Source of the DNA: Dehalococcoidia bacterium UBA2991 | GTDB taxonomy: Bacteria; Chloroflexota; Dehalococcoidia; Tepidiformales; Tepidiformaceae | Reading direction: 5' to 3' | DNA length: 64,000 nt | Assembly (NCBI GenBank): GCA_002346645.1 | Contig: DEAD01000013.1 | Location: 103,260 to 167,259, forward strand | Shown: piece by piece, positions 44,574-53,794 of the stretch | How the letters are laid out: each line of letters begins with the position of its first letter | How positions within the stretch are numbered: the stretch's first letter is position 1 | Position numbers and translations under genes: made by a program | The notes under the pieces: model-generated | What the model saw: the letters and a program-made list of their open reading frames with translations, nothing else | Told to the model about the DNA's origin: nothing | Databases searched by the model: none

Positions 44574-46343
44574 CTACACGACGCTCACTGGACTCTGCTC
44601 CCCGCGAACTAGTTGGCCAGGACGGGCCCCCGTGTCTTCACCGTCTCGCATAATGACCTCTCCACTCACGATAGTAGCGACAAAGCCATCCGCCTTTTGG
44701 ATAAGGCGACGACCATCGGCAGGAAGATCATAGGCCAGCTCTGGAGCACGAAGCTTCAGTTGCTCTAGGTCTATTACATTTACGTCCCCTTTCATGCCAG
44801 GGCGCAAAACACCTCGGTCATGCATGCCATAAAGGCCCGCCGTATCTTTTGTCATCTTCTTGACAACAAACTCAAGCGGCAGCCCCTCCCCACGAGAACG
44901 GTCGCGAGCCCAGTGGGTGAGCATGAACGTCGGCATGCTGGCGTCACAGATAACCCCGCAGTGTGCACCCGCATCGTCAAGGCCAAGGGCTGCTCGCGGA
45001 TGCGTAAGCATTTTTCGAACAACCTCATAGTTGAACTCGTTGTAGTTGAGAGTAGGGGCAAAGAACATCCTCTTGCCATCGTCCTCGAGCATCAGATCGT
45101 AAAAGAGGTCGTACGCATCTTGGCCATCTCGCTGGGCTATGGCAGCAACGCTGTCCTCTTCGGATGGCTCATAGTCGAGTGGCTCTTGAAGGGGAAATAC
45201 TCGAGTGAGATCGATGAAAGCAATGTCCTGCTGTGCATCGACCAGCTCCTCCATTAATTTCGCCTTTATCTCCGGCCTAACCATCTCTGCTGCGATCTCC
45301 TCGATCAAGTTACTGCGAAGATGGTGGGTATCCCCATCGCCAAGTGTGTAGTGACCGCTGATCTTTTCAAAAGTAGGTGTGTTCACCCATGGATGGTTTG
45401 TTTGGAGGCCAAGCAAAACCCCAGGGGCACGCGCTGTGACTTGCGGATAGAGGTCTGCGCCTTCGGCCACCGCCTCTTCAGAAAGGTCGAACATTCGCTT
45501 CCAGTGATCTGGCTCGACATCCAACTGGACCAAGGCAAAGGTGATCGGTCGACCCGTAGCCGCAGAGACCCGACTCATCCAAGCGACCTCGCGGTCAGGG
45601 AGATTCATGTCATCGCCAGTTACTCCAGCAGGAGCAAGTTCAAAAACGCCTGTGCCAGCTTCAGCAAGAGCCTCACCGAAGGCCATCATTTCATCTTCTT
45701 CAGCGAAGGTGCCTGGAACATTTACGCCATCAATAGCCCGATGGACTATGGTCCGGGAGGTGGAAACGCCAAGCGCCCCAGCCTCAATACCCTCGCGCAC
45801 AAGGCGCTTCATTTCATAGATGTCCTCTGGATTAGCCGGCTCATTCTTGGCACCGCGCTCTCCCATGACATAGGCGCGAACTGCACCGTGAGGCACCTGA
45901 GTTCCAACATCGAGAGCTTTAGGAAGTGTGTCCAGATAATCAAGGTACTCTGGGAAGGTCTCCCAATTCCATTGCATACCCGCAGAGAGAGCCGTTCCCG
46001 GAATATCTTCGACCCCTTCCATGAGGCCTATAAGCCAGTCGTGCCTATTAGGCGCGACTGGAGCAAAGCCGACACCACAATTTCCCATAACGACGGTAGT
46101 AACACCGTGCCAACAAGAAGGCGTAAGCAGTGGATCCCATGTTATTTGACCGTCGAAATGAGTATGGATATCGACGAAACCGGGGGTGACGATTAAGCCC
46201 GTTGCATCCACGGTCTCCTTACCATCTTCATGGATACGGCCGACGGCAGTAATCCTGCCATCGTCGATTGCAATATCTCCCTGGAAGGGAGCATCTCCCG
46301 TCCCATCAACAATTGTTCCATTGCGAATAACCAGATCGTGCAC
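44574..46343 (-). CDS. N-acyl-D-amino-acid deacylase-like amidohydrolase
   Basis: A 589-residue amidohydrolase. IRNGTIVDGTG starts the beta domain, then VTPGFVDIHTHFDGQ, GVTTVVMGNCGVGFAP, and near the end GLYGMHDRGVLRPGMKGDV. The pattern fits D-aminoacylases and related N-acyl hydrolases, but substrates vary. GGGAGG before GTG 46343 fixes the start. It heads a minus-strand set with the P450 and the 76-residue protein, which may degrade one compound together; that is inference. Confidence 0.85.
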   Translation of the reverse strand: MHDLVIRNGTIVDGTGDAPFQGDIAIDDGRITAVGRIHEDGKETVDATGLIVTPGFVDIHTHFDGQITWDPLLTPSCWHGVTTVVMGNCGVGFAPVAPNRHDWLIGLMEGVEDIPGTALSAGMQWNWETFPEYLDYLDTLPKALDVGTQVPHGAVRAYVMGERGAKNEPANPEDIYEMKRLVREGIEAGALGVSTSRTIVHRAIDGVNVPGTFAEEDEMMAFGEALAEAGTGVFELAPAGVTGDDMNLPDREVAWMSRVSAATGRPITFALVQLDVEPDHWKRMFDLSEEAVAEGADLYPQVTARAPGVLLGLQTNHPWVNTPTFEKISGHYTLGDGDTHHLRSNLIEEIAAEMVRPEIKAKLMEELVDAQQDIAFIDLTRVFPLQEPLDYEPSEEDSVAAIAQRDGQDAYDLFYDLMLEDDGKRMFFAPTLNYNEFNYEVVRKMLTHPRAALGLDDAGAHCGVICDASMPTFMLTHWARDRSRGEGLPLEFVVKKMTKDTAGLYGMHDRGVLRPGMKGDVNVIDLEQLKLRAPELAYDLPADGRRLIQKADGFVATIVSGEVIMRDGEDTGARPGQLVRGEQSPVSVV

Positions 46344-46639
46344 GCTAGACCTCCCTGAAGCAGGCGCTTTAACGCGAAAGGGTAAGACGCCCCATCACAC
46401 TAAAGGTACTGAATGGAAGATAGCCCTTCAAGGAGTTGCCGAAACCCTGAAGAAGAACCCAACCCAAAAACAGGTACCTTGAGGCTCACCAACAAGCCCT
46501 GACAAAACTTTAGCAGGCAGCATGCCGAATTGACCGGGCCATGGTACTGGCACAGTTGGGGCTTTTATCGTTAAGCTCTCCGATCTGCTCGGCAGGGTAT
46601 ACGCCGAGGGAATGAAGTAAGCAGACCAGGAGGGATGCA
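46344..46639. other. intergenic region between divergent amidohydrolase and SDR genes
   Basis: I see no gene in these 296 bp. It should contain the promoters of both divergent units. A short inverted repeat CTCGGC / GCCGAG (46588-46608) with TATAC in its loop lies near the SDR start, and a TTGACC is at 46531 without a matching -10 element. Confidence 0.4.
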
Positions 46640-47416
46640 ATGCAGCTAGAAGGCAAGGTAGCGGCCGTTACCGGCGGGACCCGAGGTATCGGTAGAGGCA
46701 TCGTAGAAGCTTTCCTAGCAGAGGGTGCCAAAGTCGTTATGAACGGTCGTAGCGAGGAAAAAGGCGCTCGTGCACTTTCGGAGCTTAACGCCGGTGACCA
46801 AGCGTCTTTCATCGCCGGCGATGTGACGCAGGAGACGACCCTCTCAGGGCTGGTCGATGGAACCGTAGAGCGCTACGGCAAAATCGATATTCTCGTGAAC
46901 AATGCCGGCGGGGCTGGCGGATTTGCGCCAGTAGCTCAGATGGAGAATGCAGACTGGGACCACACCATTGCATGGAACCTTTCTTCAACTTTCTGGGGAA
47001 TCAAGCATGCCTTTCGACACATGATTCCGCAGGAGAGCGGGCGTGTCATCAACATCTCCTCACTAGAGGGCAAGCATGGCAAGCCGGGTATTTCCGCCTA
47101 TGTAGCGTCTAAACATGCAATCAATGGACTAACAAAAAGCTCTGCACAGGAAGTAGGCCCGCTGGGAATCACTGTTAACGCCATCTGTCCAGGCTTAATC
47201 GAAACGGACATCCTACTGGACAGTGGGGCAGAGGCAGCAGCTTCAATGGGCCTCACGTACGAGGAGATGGTACAAAAGTTCTCAGAAGAGTCCTCCATTA
47301 AACGCATGAACACCGTCGAGGAAATTGGAGCAGTTGCCACACTCCTCGCATCAGACGTCGGGGCAGGAATTACAGGCGCACTTTGGTCAGTCGACGGCGG
47401 CACCGCCGCTTACTAG
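46640..47416 (+). CDS. short-chain dehydrogenase/reductase
   Basis: A 258-residue SDR with VTGGTRGIGRGIVEAF, the NADP-suggesting VMNGRSEEK, NNAGG, the strand VINISSLEGKHG and catalytic YVASKHA. The C-terminal SVDGGTAAY is typical of 3-oxoacyl-ACP reductase-like SDRs. CAGGAGGGA stands right before ATG 46640. It is 25 bp upstream of the PEP mobile-domain protein in a two-gene unit. Confidence 0.88.
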   Translation: MQLEGKVAAVTGGTRGIGRGIVEAFLAEGAKVVMNGRSEEKGARALSELNAGDQASFIAGDVTQETTLSGLVDGTVERYGKIDILVNNAGGAGGFAPVAQMENADWDHTIAWNLSSTFWGIKHAFRHMIPQESGRVINISSLEGKHGKPGISAYVASKHAINGLTKSSAQEVGPLGITVNAICPGLIETDILLDSGAEAAASMGLTYEEMVQKFSEESSIKRMNTVEEIGAVATLLASDVGAGITGALWSVDGGTAAY

Positions 47417-47441
47417 CCAATATCCTAGGAGGGCCACAACA

Positions 47442-49169
47442 ATGAGCGACGAACTTCACTGCAGCTGGGACAGCACACACGAGCCTGAATTCGGGGCTTA
47501 CACCACAACGAATGCCGAGGAAGTTCTTCCCGGAGTTACGAAGCCCCTAGCTGCCGATATTTGGCGAGAATGGGACTATGTCTGGAACTACGGGGTCACC
47601 GAAGACCTTGGTACGGATGACTTACTAGAGATTCCGAAGCCTCCACTGGCAACCACCCTTCCCTTTATCGGAGGCCGCTTCGTCATCAATTACGGTTTGA
47701 ACATGGCCTTCACTGCTCAGTACTCGGTCGGCGAGGGAAGTGACTTTCTTAAACAGTTCCTCGAAGGCGGGGATGCACTAAAGAGCGAAGCCGGGGCGGA
47801 TGAGGCTAGAGCAATCGAGACACGCAAGGCTATCACCCAGCGGTGGGAGAACGCTGAGGAGCTAATCAACAAGAATCGTGAACTCTCTGTCAACGCCTAC
47901 CGCGAATCACGAACGCGTAACTGGAGCACAGCTACCGAGAATGAACTCTTGGAGGCTCTTGACGCCGGAATCGAGCTTGCTGGTCGCATCTTCATGGGGC
48001 ACTACTACAACTCCGTCGGCGGAGGTGAATACACCACTGAGATCGGAAAAATCCTGGATGAGCACCTCCCTGATCGCCCCCCGGAGTGGACTAATTCAAT
48101 TACAAGTGGACTAACTGGAGTCGAAAGCGCTCTACCTGCAAAAGCGATCTGGGACTTGTCTCGGGCCATCGCGGAGCGCCCAGACCTCGCAACCGAGTTC
48201 ACGTCCCTTACAGCAGATAATTTCCTGTCCAACCTTGCAACCCCGCCCAGCGAAGATTGGCATTCGTTCGCAGAAAAGTACGCTGAGTTCATTCAAGAGC
48301 TTGGCTTCCGCGGACAAAACGAGACAAACCCCTCCTATCGAACATGGGACGAGGCACCCAACTTCGTGCTGAGCAGTATCCAAGCCGACCTAAACGCCAC
48401 TCTCGATAGAGATCCCCACGAGCTAGAGCGCAAGCAGTCGACAGCACGCCTGGAAATCGAGAGGGAGATTGAAGCCAAGTTACCAGCGGAAGTACTGAAC
48501 GAGTTCCGGCATGCACTTCAGCTGGCACAAACACTGAACCGTGGCCGCGAAAGTAGCAAAGCAAACTGGGCACGAGCATGCCGCACCCAACGACCGCCTG
48601 TAGTAGAGCTAGGAGAACGGTTAGCGGCAAAGGGTGTTCTCTTAGATGCAGAAGACGTCTGGTTCCTGCGCCTTCCAGAACTTCGGAAAGCAGCAGATGG
48701 GAATCTCGACAGCACAGAGGCAAAGAGCAACATCGCAGCCCGTAAAGTGGAATTCGTGCAAATGGAGCAGCACGAGTTGCCAGTAATGTTCGATTGGCCA
48801 GTCGATCTAATTCCCAAAGAGGCCGCCGTGGCAGTGAGCACGGCCAGCTATGAGGGACTAGGAGTGAGCCCTGGTCAGGCTTCTGGAAAGGCACGCGTAA
48901 TCGAAAGCGCGGAGGCAGCTATCTCTGCCATGCTCGAACCTGGTGAGATTCTAATAGCGCCAGTGACGGACGCAGCATGGACACCACTCTTCATCCCAGC
49001 CGCAGGTGTCGTGGTGGAGACTGGAGGAATTCTGAGTCATGCAGCCACTGTGGCCCGTGAGTTCGGTATTCCCGCCGTCGCACAGATTCGGGGCATCACT
49101 TCACTCATCCCAAATGGAGCCACCGTAACTATCGACGGTACGACAGGCACCGTGACTGTTGAGCCATAG
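47442..49169 (+). CDS. PEP-utilizing mobile-domain protein without an ATP-grasp domain
   Basis: A 575-residue protein. The last 90 residues or so are the phosphohistidine swivel domain of PEP synthase-like enzymes, with GGILSHAATVAREFGIPAV and the phosphate-accepting histidine at residue 533. The earlier part (VLPGVTKPL near the start, FIGGRFVINY, FIQELGFRGQNET) resembles the substrate-binding part of rifampin phosphotransferase-like proteins. The N-terminal ATP-grasp domain such proteins normally have is missing, and there is no gene for it beside it. CTAGGAGGG fixes ATG 47442. Function unknown; see findings. Confidence 0.8.
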   Translation: MSDELHCSWDSTHEPEFGAYTTTNAEEVLPGVTKPLAADIWREWDYVWNYGVTEDLGTDDLLEIPKPPLATTLPFIGGRFVINYGLNMAFTAQYSVGEGSDFLKQFLEGGDALKSEAGADEARAIETRKAITQRWENAEELINKNRELSVNAYRESRTRNWSTATENELLEALDAGIELAGRIFMGHYYNSVGGGEYTTEIGKILDEHLPDRPPEWTNSITSGLTGVESALPAKAIWDLSRAIAERPDLATEFTSLTADNFLSNLATPPSEDWHSFAEKYAEFIQELGFRGQNETNPSYRTWDEAPNFVLSSIQADLNATLDRDPHELERKQSTARLEIEREIEAKLPAEVLNEFRHALQLAQTLNRGRESSKANWARACRTQRPPVVELGERLAAKGVLLDAEDVWFLRLPELRKAADGNLDSTEAKSNIAARKVEFVQMEQHELPVMFDWPVDLIPKEAAVAVSTASYEGLGVSPGQASGKARVIESAEAAISAMLEPGEILIAPVTDAAWTPLFIPAAGVVVETGGILSHAATVAREFGIPAVAQIRGITSLIPNGATVTIDGTTGTVTVEP

Positions 49170-49187
49170 AAGCAGCTTGCCCGCATA

Positions 49188-49213
49188 ACACCCTCACCTT
49201 AGCGTGAGGGTGT
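49188..49213. other. 10-bp-arm hairpin between PEP-domain and MFS genes
   Basis: Perfect arms ACACCCTCAC / GTGAGGGTGT with a 6-base loop. No T run follows, so it is either a weak attenuator-like hairpin or a binding site in the 69-bp gap ahead of the MFS gene. Confidence 0.4.
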
Positions 49214-49238
49214 ACGCTTCTAACGCACAGGAGGGCCC

Positions 49239-50525
49239 TTGGCGCAGACAACGAACACGCGCGCCGAGTCGGTTCTTCGCTCCAACCCAATCACTTCCCG
49301 CGTAGCATCCTTGCCCACCTTCGCTTCTTTCAGAGAGCGAAATTTTCGTTGGTACTACCTGGCCATGCTGGGCCAGATGGCTGCCATGAATATCCAACTG
49401 ATAATGCGAGGCTACGTGGTCTTCGAGATCACGGGATCGTTCGCCGCACTGGGGGGCATAGCACTCGCAGCCTCGCTTCCCATGCTCTTCCTCAGCGTCT
49501 TTGGCGGGGTCCTCGCAGACCGAGCTCCAAAAAAAATCGTGTTACAGGTGGGCCAATTCGTATCCGTACTAAACGCGCTCGTCGTAGGCATACTTATCCT
49601 CACAGACACCATTGTCCTGTGGCACTTATTTGCCGCCTCCATCGTGCAGGGCACAACGATGGCGCTGATGATGCCAGCCCGCCAGGCGATGATCCCAGAA
49701 GTAGTTACGAGGGACCTGTTGATGAACGCAGTTGCGCTCAATTCCGCAGGAATGAACCTGATGCGTGTCGTCGCACCTGCCGCAGCAGGCTTCCTGACAG
49801 CGGCAGCGGGCGGCGGTGTTGTAGGGGCAGGCCCGGTCTACATGGTCATGGCAGGGCTCTATTTCTCTGCCATTGTGGCACTAGCCCCGATGGCCCGCGG
49901 AGAATCCGTCTCTACAGGCTCCGATAAGGGTGGGCTCGAAGACCTGCGGGACGGATTCTCCTATGTGCGACGTGACCCAACCATCCTCGCCGTGCTAGGG
50001 GTAACCCTGATAAGCGCCTTTCTAGCGATGCCCTATATCCAACTCCTTCCAGGTTTTGTAAAGGACGTACTAGGTGGGGGACCAGTGGAACTAGGCCTTC
50101 TCACCGCCATCAGCGGCGGCGGTGCTCTCTTTGGAGCACTTGTCATCGCCTCACTCCCGGAGCGACATCGCGGCCTCCTGCTATTAGCAAGCGCAATCCT
50201 CCTGGGCTTGGCGTTGGTAGTACTGTCGGGTTCTCGGGCCTTCTGGTTTGCAACTATCGCAATCGTTTTCGTGGGAATTGGTACGGCTGGCCGACAAGCC
50301 TTCAGCCAGATCCTGCTGCACCACTATGTCGAGAACGAGTTCCGAGGGCGAGTCATGGCCCTAATGATGCTGCAGCCAGGCATGATGGCTCTGGGCGCTT
50401 TCGTCATCGGAATAGTAGCGGAACGCGCTGGAATCGACCTGGCGATGGCCACGCTCGCAATTGCACTCTCCCTCATCGCCGGCCTCCTAGTATTTATGTC
50501 CCCAAGACTGAGGAAGCTCCAATAA
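49239..50525 (+). CDS. MFS transporter, EntS/MFS_3-like
   Basis: A 428-residue major facilitator with 12 likely helices. FRERNFRWYYLAMLGQ and VFGGVLADRAPKKIVLQVGQ are features of the MFS_3 (enterobactin-exporter-like) group, often efflux carriers. Start TTG 49239 is well supported by AGGAGG just upstream. Substrate unknown. It could belong with the SDR and PEP-domain genes, but the hairpin may separate them. Confidence 0.87.
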   Translation: MAQTTNTRAESVLRSNPITSRVASLPTFASFRERNFRWYYLAMLGQMAAMNIQLIMRGYVVFEITGSFAALGGIALAASLPMLFLSVFGGVLADRAPKKIVLQVGQFVSVLNALVVGILILTDTIVLWHLFAASIVQGTTMALMMPARQAMIPEVVTRDLLMNAVALNSAGMNLMRVVAPAAAGFLTAAAGGGVVGAGPVYMVMAGLYFSAIVALAPMARGESVSTGSDKGGLEDLRDGFSYVRRDPTILAVLGVTLISAFLAMPYIQLLPGFVKDVLGGGPVELGLLTAISGGGALFGALVIASLPERHRGLLLLASAILLGLALVVLSGSRAFWFATIAIVFVGIGTAGRQAFSQILLHHYVENEFRGRVMALMMLQPGMMALGAFVIGIVAERAGIDLAMATLAIALSLIAGLLVFMSPRLRKLQ

Positions 50526-50537
50526 GGAAACCGAGAG

Positions 50538-50999
50538 CTAGGCGATCTCACCTCGAGCCCACTGAGCAGTAGCCTCACGGCCGCTGATGTCCATTATCTC
50601 GACACGCAACGCCTGAGAACTCTGAAGGTACGCCCAGGAGTTAAGCCGTCCACCAGGCCCAATACCCGCCGCTTCGATTGCTTGCCCCAATCCTTCAAGA
50701 CGACTAATTTCGGCTTCGACGTCATCGACGTGAACCCCAATATGATGCAAGTGAGATCCTGGTGTGAGCGCCCAAACTGATTCTGGGACTGCTTGCAGCA
50801 CCTCCAGGAAGAGCGGCCCCTGCTGCGAGTAAACGACAGAGAGCTTAAGGCTACGATCACCACGAGCATCACGGACGGGAAGTTCCAGATGACGAGGCGT
50901 AGTCCAATCCACGCCGTACACCTCCCCCACCTCCTCCATGCCACGCTGCAAATCTGCAGCCACAAAAGCAATATGGTGGATGTTCTCGTAATGAATCAT
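50538..50999 (-). CDS. VOC-family (glyoxalase-like) protein
   Basis: A 153-residue vicinal-oxygen-chelate protein. YENIHHIAFVAADL and HLHHIGVHVDDV give the paired histidines of two beta-alpha-beta modules, and LRVEIMD the acidic ligand. Family members include glyoxalase, methylmalonyl-CoA epimerase and dioxygenases; none can be chosen. GAGGGAG precedes ATG 50999. Converges on the MFS gene. Confidence 0.75.
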   Translation of the reverse strand: MIHYENIHHIAFVAADLQRGMEEVGEVYGVDWTTPRHLELPVRDARGDRSLKLSVVYSQQGPLFLEVLQAVPESVWALTPGSHLHHIGVHVDDVEAEISRLEGLGQAIEAAGIGPGGRLNSWAYLQSSQALRVEIMDISGREATAQWARGEIA

Positions 51000-51021
51000 C
51001 GACAGACTCCCTCGGAAAGCC

Positions 51022-51834
51022 TCAACCTCCTCCTCCTCCTCCTCCTCCTATAGCCGAAATGATTATGACCACAACCTGAATCGCTATGAAGATTGCCAGC
51101 AGCTTTGACCACCACGGTAGACCCATAAAGAAATCCCAAGGGGAATTAGGGCCCTGCTGACTGGAGGGCCCCTGAGCTCGCTGCGGAGGCGCCTTCGTCT
51201 CGTCTGAATTCCCAAGATTGGGAAGATCATCAAGTGGGGAGGGCGGAGAATCACTACGCGAGAGGGGCTCCTCACGCGGAGGCGGAGGCGGAGGCGGAGG
51301 CGCTCGGAAGGGAATCGGCTCATTGCGCATCTGCCCACAGCCCACACACTGCATTCGCTTGCCATCTTCATCGTCGAGCGGACGCCACGCATGCGCACCG
51401 AAGATATGAGCAAGCCGCTCAACTAGTGTGGGCATGCCAAGAGAGGAGCGGTGGCGCGAAGCGCCTGCTGCTGCAGAATCCCGTTCCGCCTCTTCCGACT
51501 GGGGTGGCACTTCTGTTTGTTCGGACGAAGTTGGCACACTAAGGACTGGTTCTTCAGAAACAGGCTCTGCCTGAGAAGGAGCGAAGTCGCCCTGTTCCAA
51601 AGCAGCAGCGAGTGCACGTCGACCATCTTCAGTCGTTTCACCCTCATCGGAGATATCGTTGGGGAAACGTGAGCTAACCGCAGTGATTTGCTCGTCGGTG
51701 TATGCGCTAAGGTCATAGCCACGCCAGCGCATGGTCTCCCGGATGCGCTGCACCTTGGGGGACTCGGCGACAGGACGAGGCCGCTTATCCCCGTCACCAA
51801 AACCTAACGCGCGCGAAAGACGACTCATTCCCAA
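51022..51834 (-). CDS. membrane-anchored hypothetical protein with Pro and Gly runs
   Basis: A 270-residue protein. The N-terminal 90 residues are charged, with a helical piece (IRETMRWRGYDLSAYTDEQI); then a long Ser/Glu/Pro-rich region, a single CVGC near residue 167, a run of eight Pro, and near the end one hydrophobic helix (LLAIFIAIQVVVIIISAI) directly followed by eight Gly and the stop. It thus looks like a C-tail-anchored cytoplasmic protein. No family recognised. GGAGGG precedes ATG 51834. The runs are encoded by short DNA repeats. Confidence 0.65.
   Translation of the reverse strand: MGMSRLSRALGFGDGDKRPRPVAESPKVQRIRETMRWRGYDLSAYTDEQITAVSSRFPNDISDEGETTEDGRRALAAALEQGDFAPSQAEPVSEEPVLSVPTSSEQTEVPPQSEEAERDSAAAGASRHRSSLGMPTLVERLAHIFGAHAWRPLDDEDGKRMQCVGCGQMRNEPIPFRAPPPPPPPPREEPLSRSDSPPSPLDDLPNLGNSDETKAPPQRAQGPSSQQGPNSPWDFFMGLPWWSKLLAIFIAIQVVVIIISAIGGGGGGGG
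51026..51048. repeat. triplet repeat (TCC)7 encoding a C-terminal Gly run
   Basis: Seven TCC triplets (GGA on the coding strand) lie immediately before the stop codon of the membrane-anchored gene; a change in number by three would only lengthen or shorten the Gly tail. Confidence 0.85.
51276..51302. repeat. hexamer repeat (GCGGAG)4.5 encoding a Pro run
   Basis: Four and a half copies of a 6-base unit, on the minus strand reading as CCG/CCT proline codons in the same protein. Likely to vary by slippage. Confidence 0.8.
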
Positions 51835-51965
51835 GCCCTCCGCAAGCAGACAGACACTAAACCGCGGTGCACGATATTCATCTGCTCATTGTCTACAAAA
51901 GCGAGCGTTGTGTCCCCGTGAAAAGCAGGAACCCCCTTTACCACCCCTAGAACCTTCATCAAACT

Positions 51966-52340
51966 TCAGCCACGAGTGTGGTAGCCACGCTCAAATTCGT
52001 ACCAGCCAGACCCCTTAACACTCAAGGGAGGAGCATCCGTTCCTGCAAGCAGCTCGTTATGCTCAGAACGCCCTTTCCATGCATTGGGATCACGCTGCCA
52101 CTCATTGAGAACGGTCTCTGCCTCTTCATAGCTTTCGGCATCGACCTCATAGATACAGATGTACTCGGAAGGAGTTTCGATACCTACGTGACCACCCCGT
52201 AATTTATAGACCGTTCCACTAAGGAAGTTAGGACAGAGGGCAGTATCGTAGACATGCTGGCCTAGGTACCACTCATCAAAGAGCTCCTGTTGGTCCGGAC
52301 TAGGTGGCTCAATCAGCCCAATGAGAATAAAGCGCGCCAT
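51966..52340 (-). CDS. EthD-like dimeric alpha/beta-barrel protein
   Basis: A 124-residue protein starting MARFILIGLIEPP, with DEWYLGQHVYDTA and a later YICIYEVDAESYEEAE, as in small EthD/DUF-type dimeric alpha-beta-barrel proteins. These act as minor parts of degradation pathways or as monooxygenases. GAGGAGG before ATG 52340 settles the start; an extension to 52472 has none. No pathway partner is adjacent. Confidence 0.7.
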   Translation of the reverse strand: MARFILIGLIEPPSPDQQELFDEWYLGQHVYDTALCPNFLSGTVYKLRGGHVGIETPSEYICIYEVDAESYEEAETVLNEWQRDPNAWKGRSEHNELLAGTDAPPLSVKGSGWYEFERGYHTRG

Positions 52341-52508
52341 AAGGGACCTCCTCAGCAGTGATGTGAGCACATTAGCACGCGTCACCCAAAGGGGAGGGAG
52401 CAAAATAGGGCTATTACAAGGGAGCCCAATACTATTAGGGCCCAGCCATGCAAAATTCCTACCCTCTGCCACTCGCTATGGACCTTAGTTTTTGGGAAGT
52501 GATCTCAC

Positions 52509-53774
52509 GTGAGCACTAACCAGACGACTTCAGACATCAACGTTTCCCCGGAAGACGCACGCGCGTTTCAGGCCAACATCTGGCGTTTTTATCTATTCCG
52601 CTTCTTCGTGGACTTCCAACTATGGCTACCAATCTGGTTCGTATACCTGCTAGACGAGCGCGGCATCTCTCTTAAATTTGCGACCCTCCTCGATGTTCCC
52701 TTCTGGCTACTACTAATCTTGATGGAGGTCCCAACCGGCGCCATTGCAGACCGGTGGGGCCGAAAGGTTTCCCTAAGTTACGGAGTAGCAGCAAACGCTG
52801 TCGCAGTTGTTGTCTTCGGCATTGCGGGGAACTACGGGCTTCTTCTGGCCTCATACATGGTATGGGCGGTCGCCTGGACCCTTTATTCAGGAGCGGACTC
52901 AGCATTTATTTATGACTCACTGCGGGCAGTTAAACGCGAGGGGGAATACACGAAAATTTGGGGAAGAGTCCGCGCGATTCAAGCAGTTGGAGCGGTACTA
53001 GGCCTGGGGCTGGGAGCACAGTTGGCAGAATTGACAAACCTCTGGTTACCAATCGTTGCAAGCGGGGGATTGATGGCCATTGCATGGCTGGTAAGCATCA
53101 CCTTTAAGGAGCCCCCTCGTTTCGAAGATGGCGAAGAGCAGTTGAGTTATATCGATGGCGCGAAGCAGGCCTTCCGAGTGGCGTTCGGAAAGCCCTCAGT
53201 ACGAATGATGATGTTGCTGATGGCCACGGTCATGGGGATAGGTGTGGGAATGCAAATCCTCCAACAACCCTTCCTCTCTCACCACGAAGTGAATTACGGC
53301 AATTTTGGCTGGTTCCCAATGCCGGGCCAGGCCCTCTCCTTTTTCGCAGCACTCCTGGCAGTGCGAATAATCTCCGTAGTAGGGCTGGTCCGCCTGGTTG
53401 TGCTGATACCCGTAGCGGTGATGACAACTGCCGTCGGACTGGGGGCAGTCGACCACGTAGCTGCATTTTTGTTCTACCCAATCTCAACAATGATGTACGC
53501 GCTTAGCTTCCCGCTAATCTCGGATTACCTTAACCAACGTATCCCAAGTGCCCAGAGGGCCACTATTCTTTCCATCCATAGCCTTTTATTCAGCTTGGTA
53601 TTAGTGATCGCAGAACCGGTCCTGGGATGGATAGGAGATGAGACCAGTCTTCTGATTGCCTACCGAACGGCAGCGATCGCAATCGCAGTGACAGTGCCAC
53701 CCCTCCTCATATTCTGGCTAAGGGCCCATCGGTCGGAAACCCTAATCACAGAAGAGGTAGTACGCACTCCATAA
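52509..53774 (+). CDS. MFS transporter
   Basis: A 421-residue major facilitator with 12 likely helices. Motif A reads GAIADRWGRKVSLSYG; a middle loop (FKEPPRFEDGEEQLSY) links the halves. Substrate not clear; multidrug-like carriers look similar. GTG 52509 is the first start, with only a distant GGGAAG. Converges on the SnoaL-like gene. Confidence 0.85.
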   Translation: MSTNQTTSDINVSPEDARAFQANIWRFYLFRFFVDFQLWLPIWFVYLLDERGISLKFATLLDVPFWLLLILMEVPTGAIADRWGRKVSLSYGVAANAVAVVVFGIAGNYGLLLASYMVWAVAWTLYSGADSAFIYDSLRAVKREGEYTKIWGRVRAIQAVGAVLGLGLGAQLAELTNLWLPIVASGGLMAIAWLVSITFKEPPRFEDGEEQLSYIDGAKQAFRVAFGKPSVRMMMLLMATVMGIGVGMQILQQPFLSHHEVNYGNFGWFPMPGQALSFFAALLAVRIISVVGLVRLVVLIPVAVMTTAVGLGAVDHVAAFLFYPISTMMYALSFPLISDYLNQRIPSAQRATILSIHSLLFSLVLVIAEPVLGWIGDETSLLIAYRTAAIAIAVTVPPLLIFWLRAHRSETLITEEVVRTP

Positions 53775-53794
53775 GCGTGAACAGCTCGGTCTCT

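Noticed and set aside
46531..46559. TTGACC as a -35 element for the SDR at 46640
   Set aside because: No acceptable -10 sequence at 16-18 bp distance.
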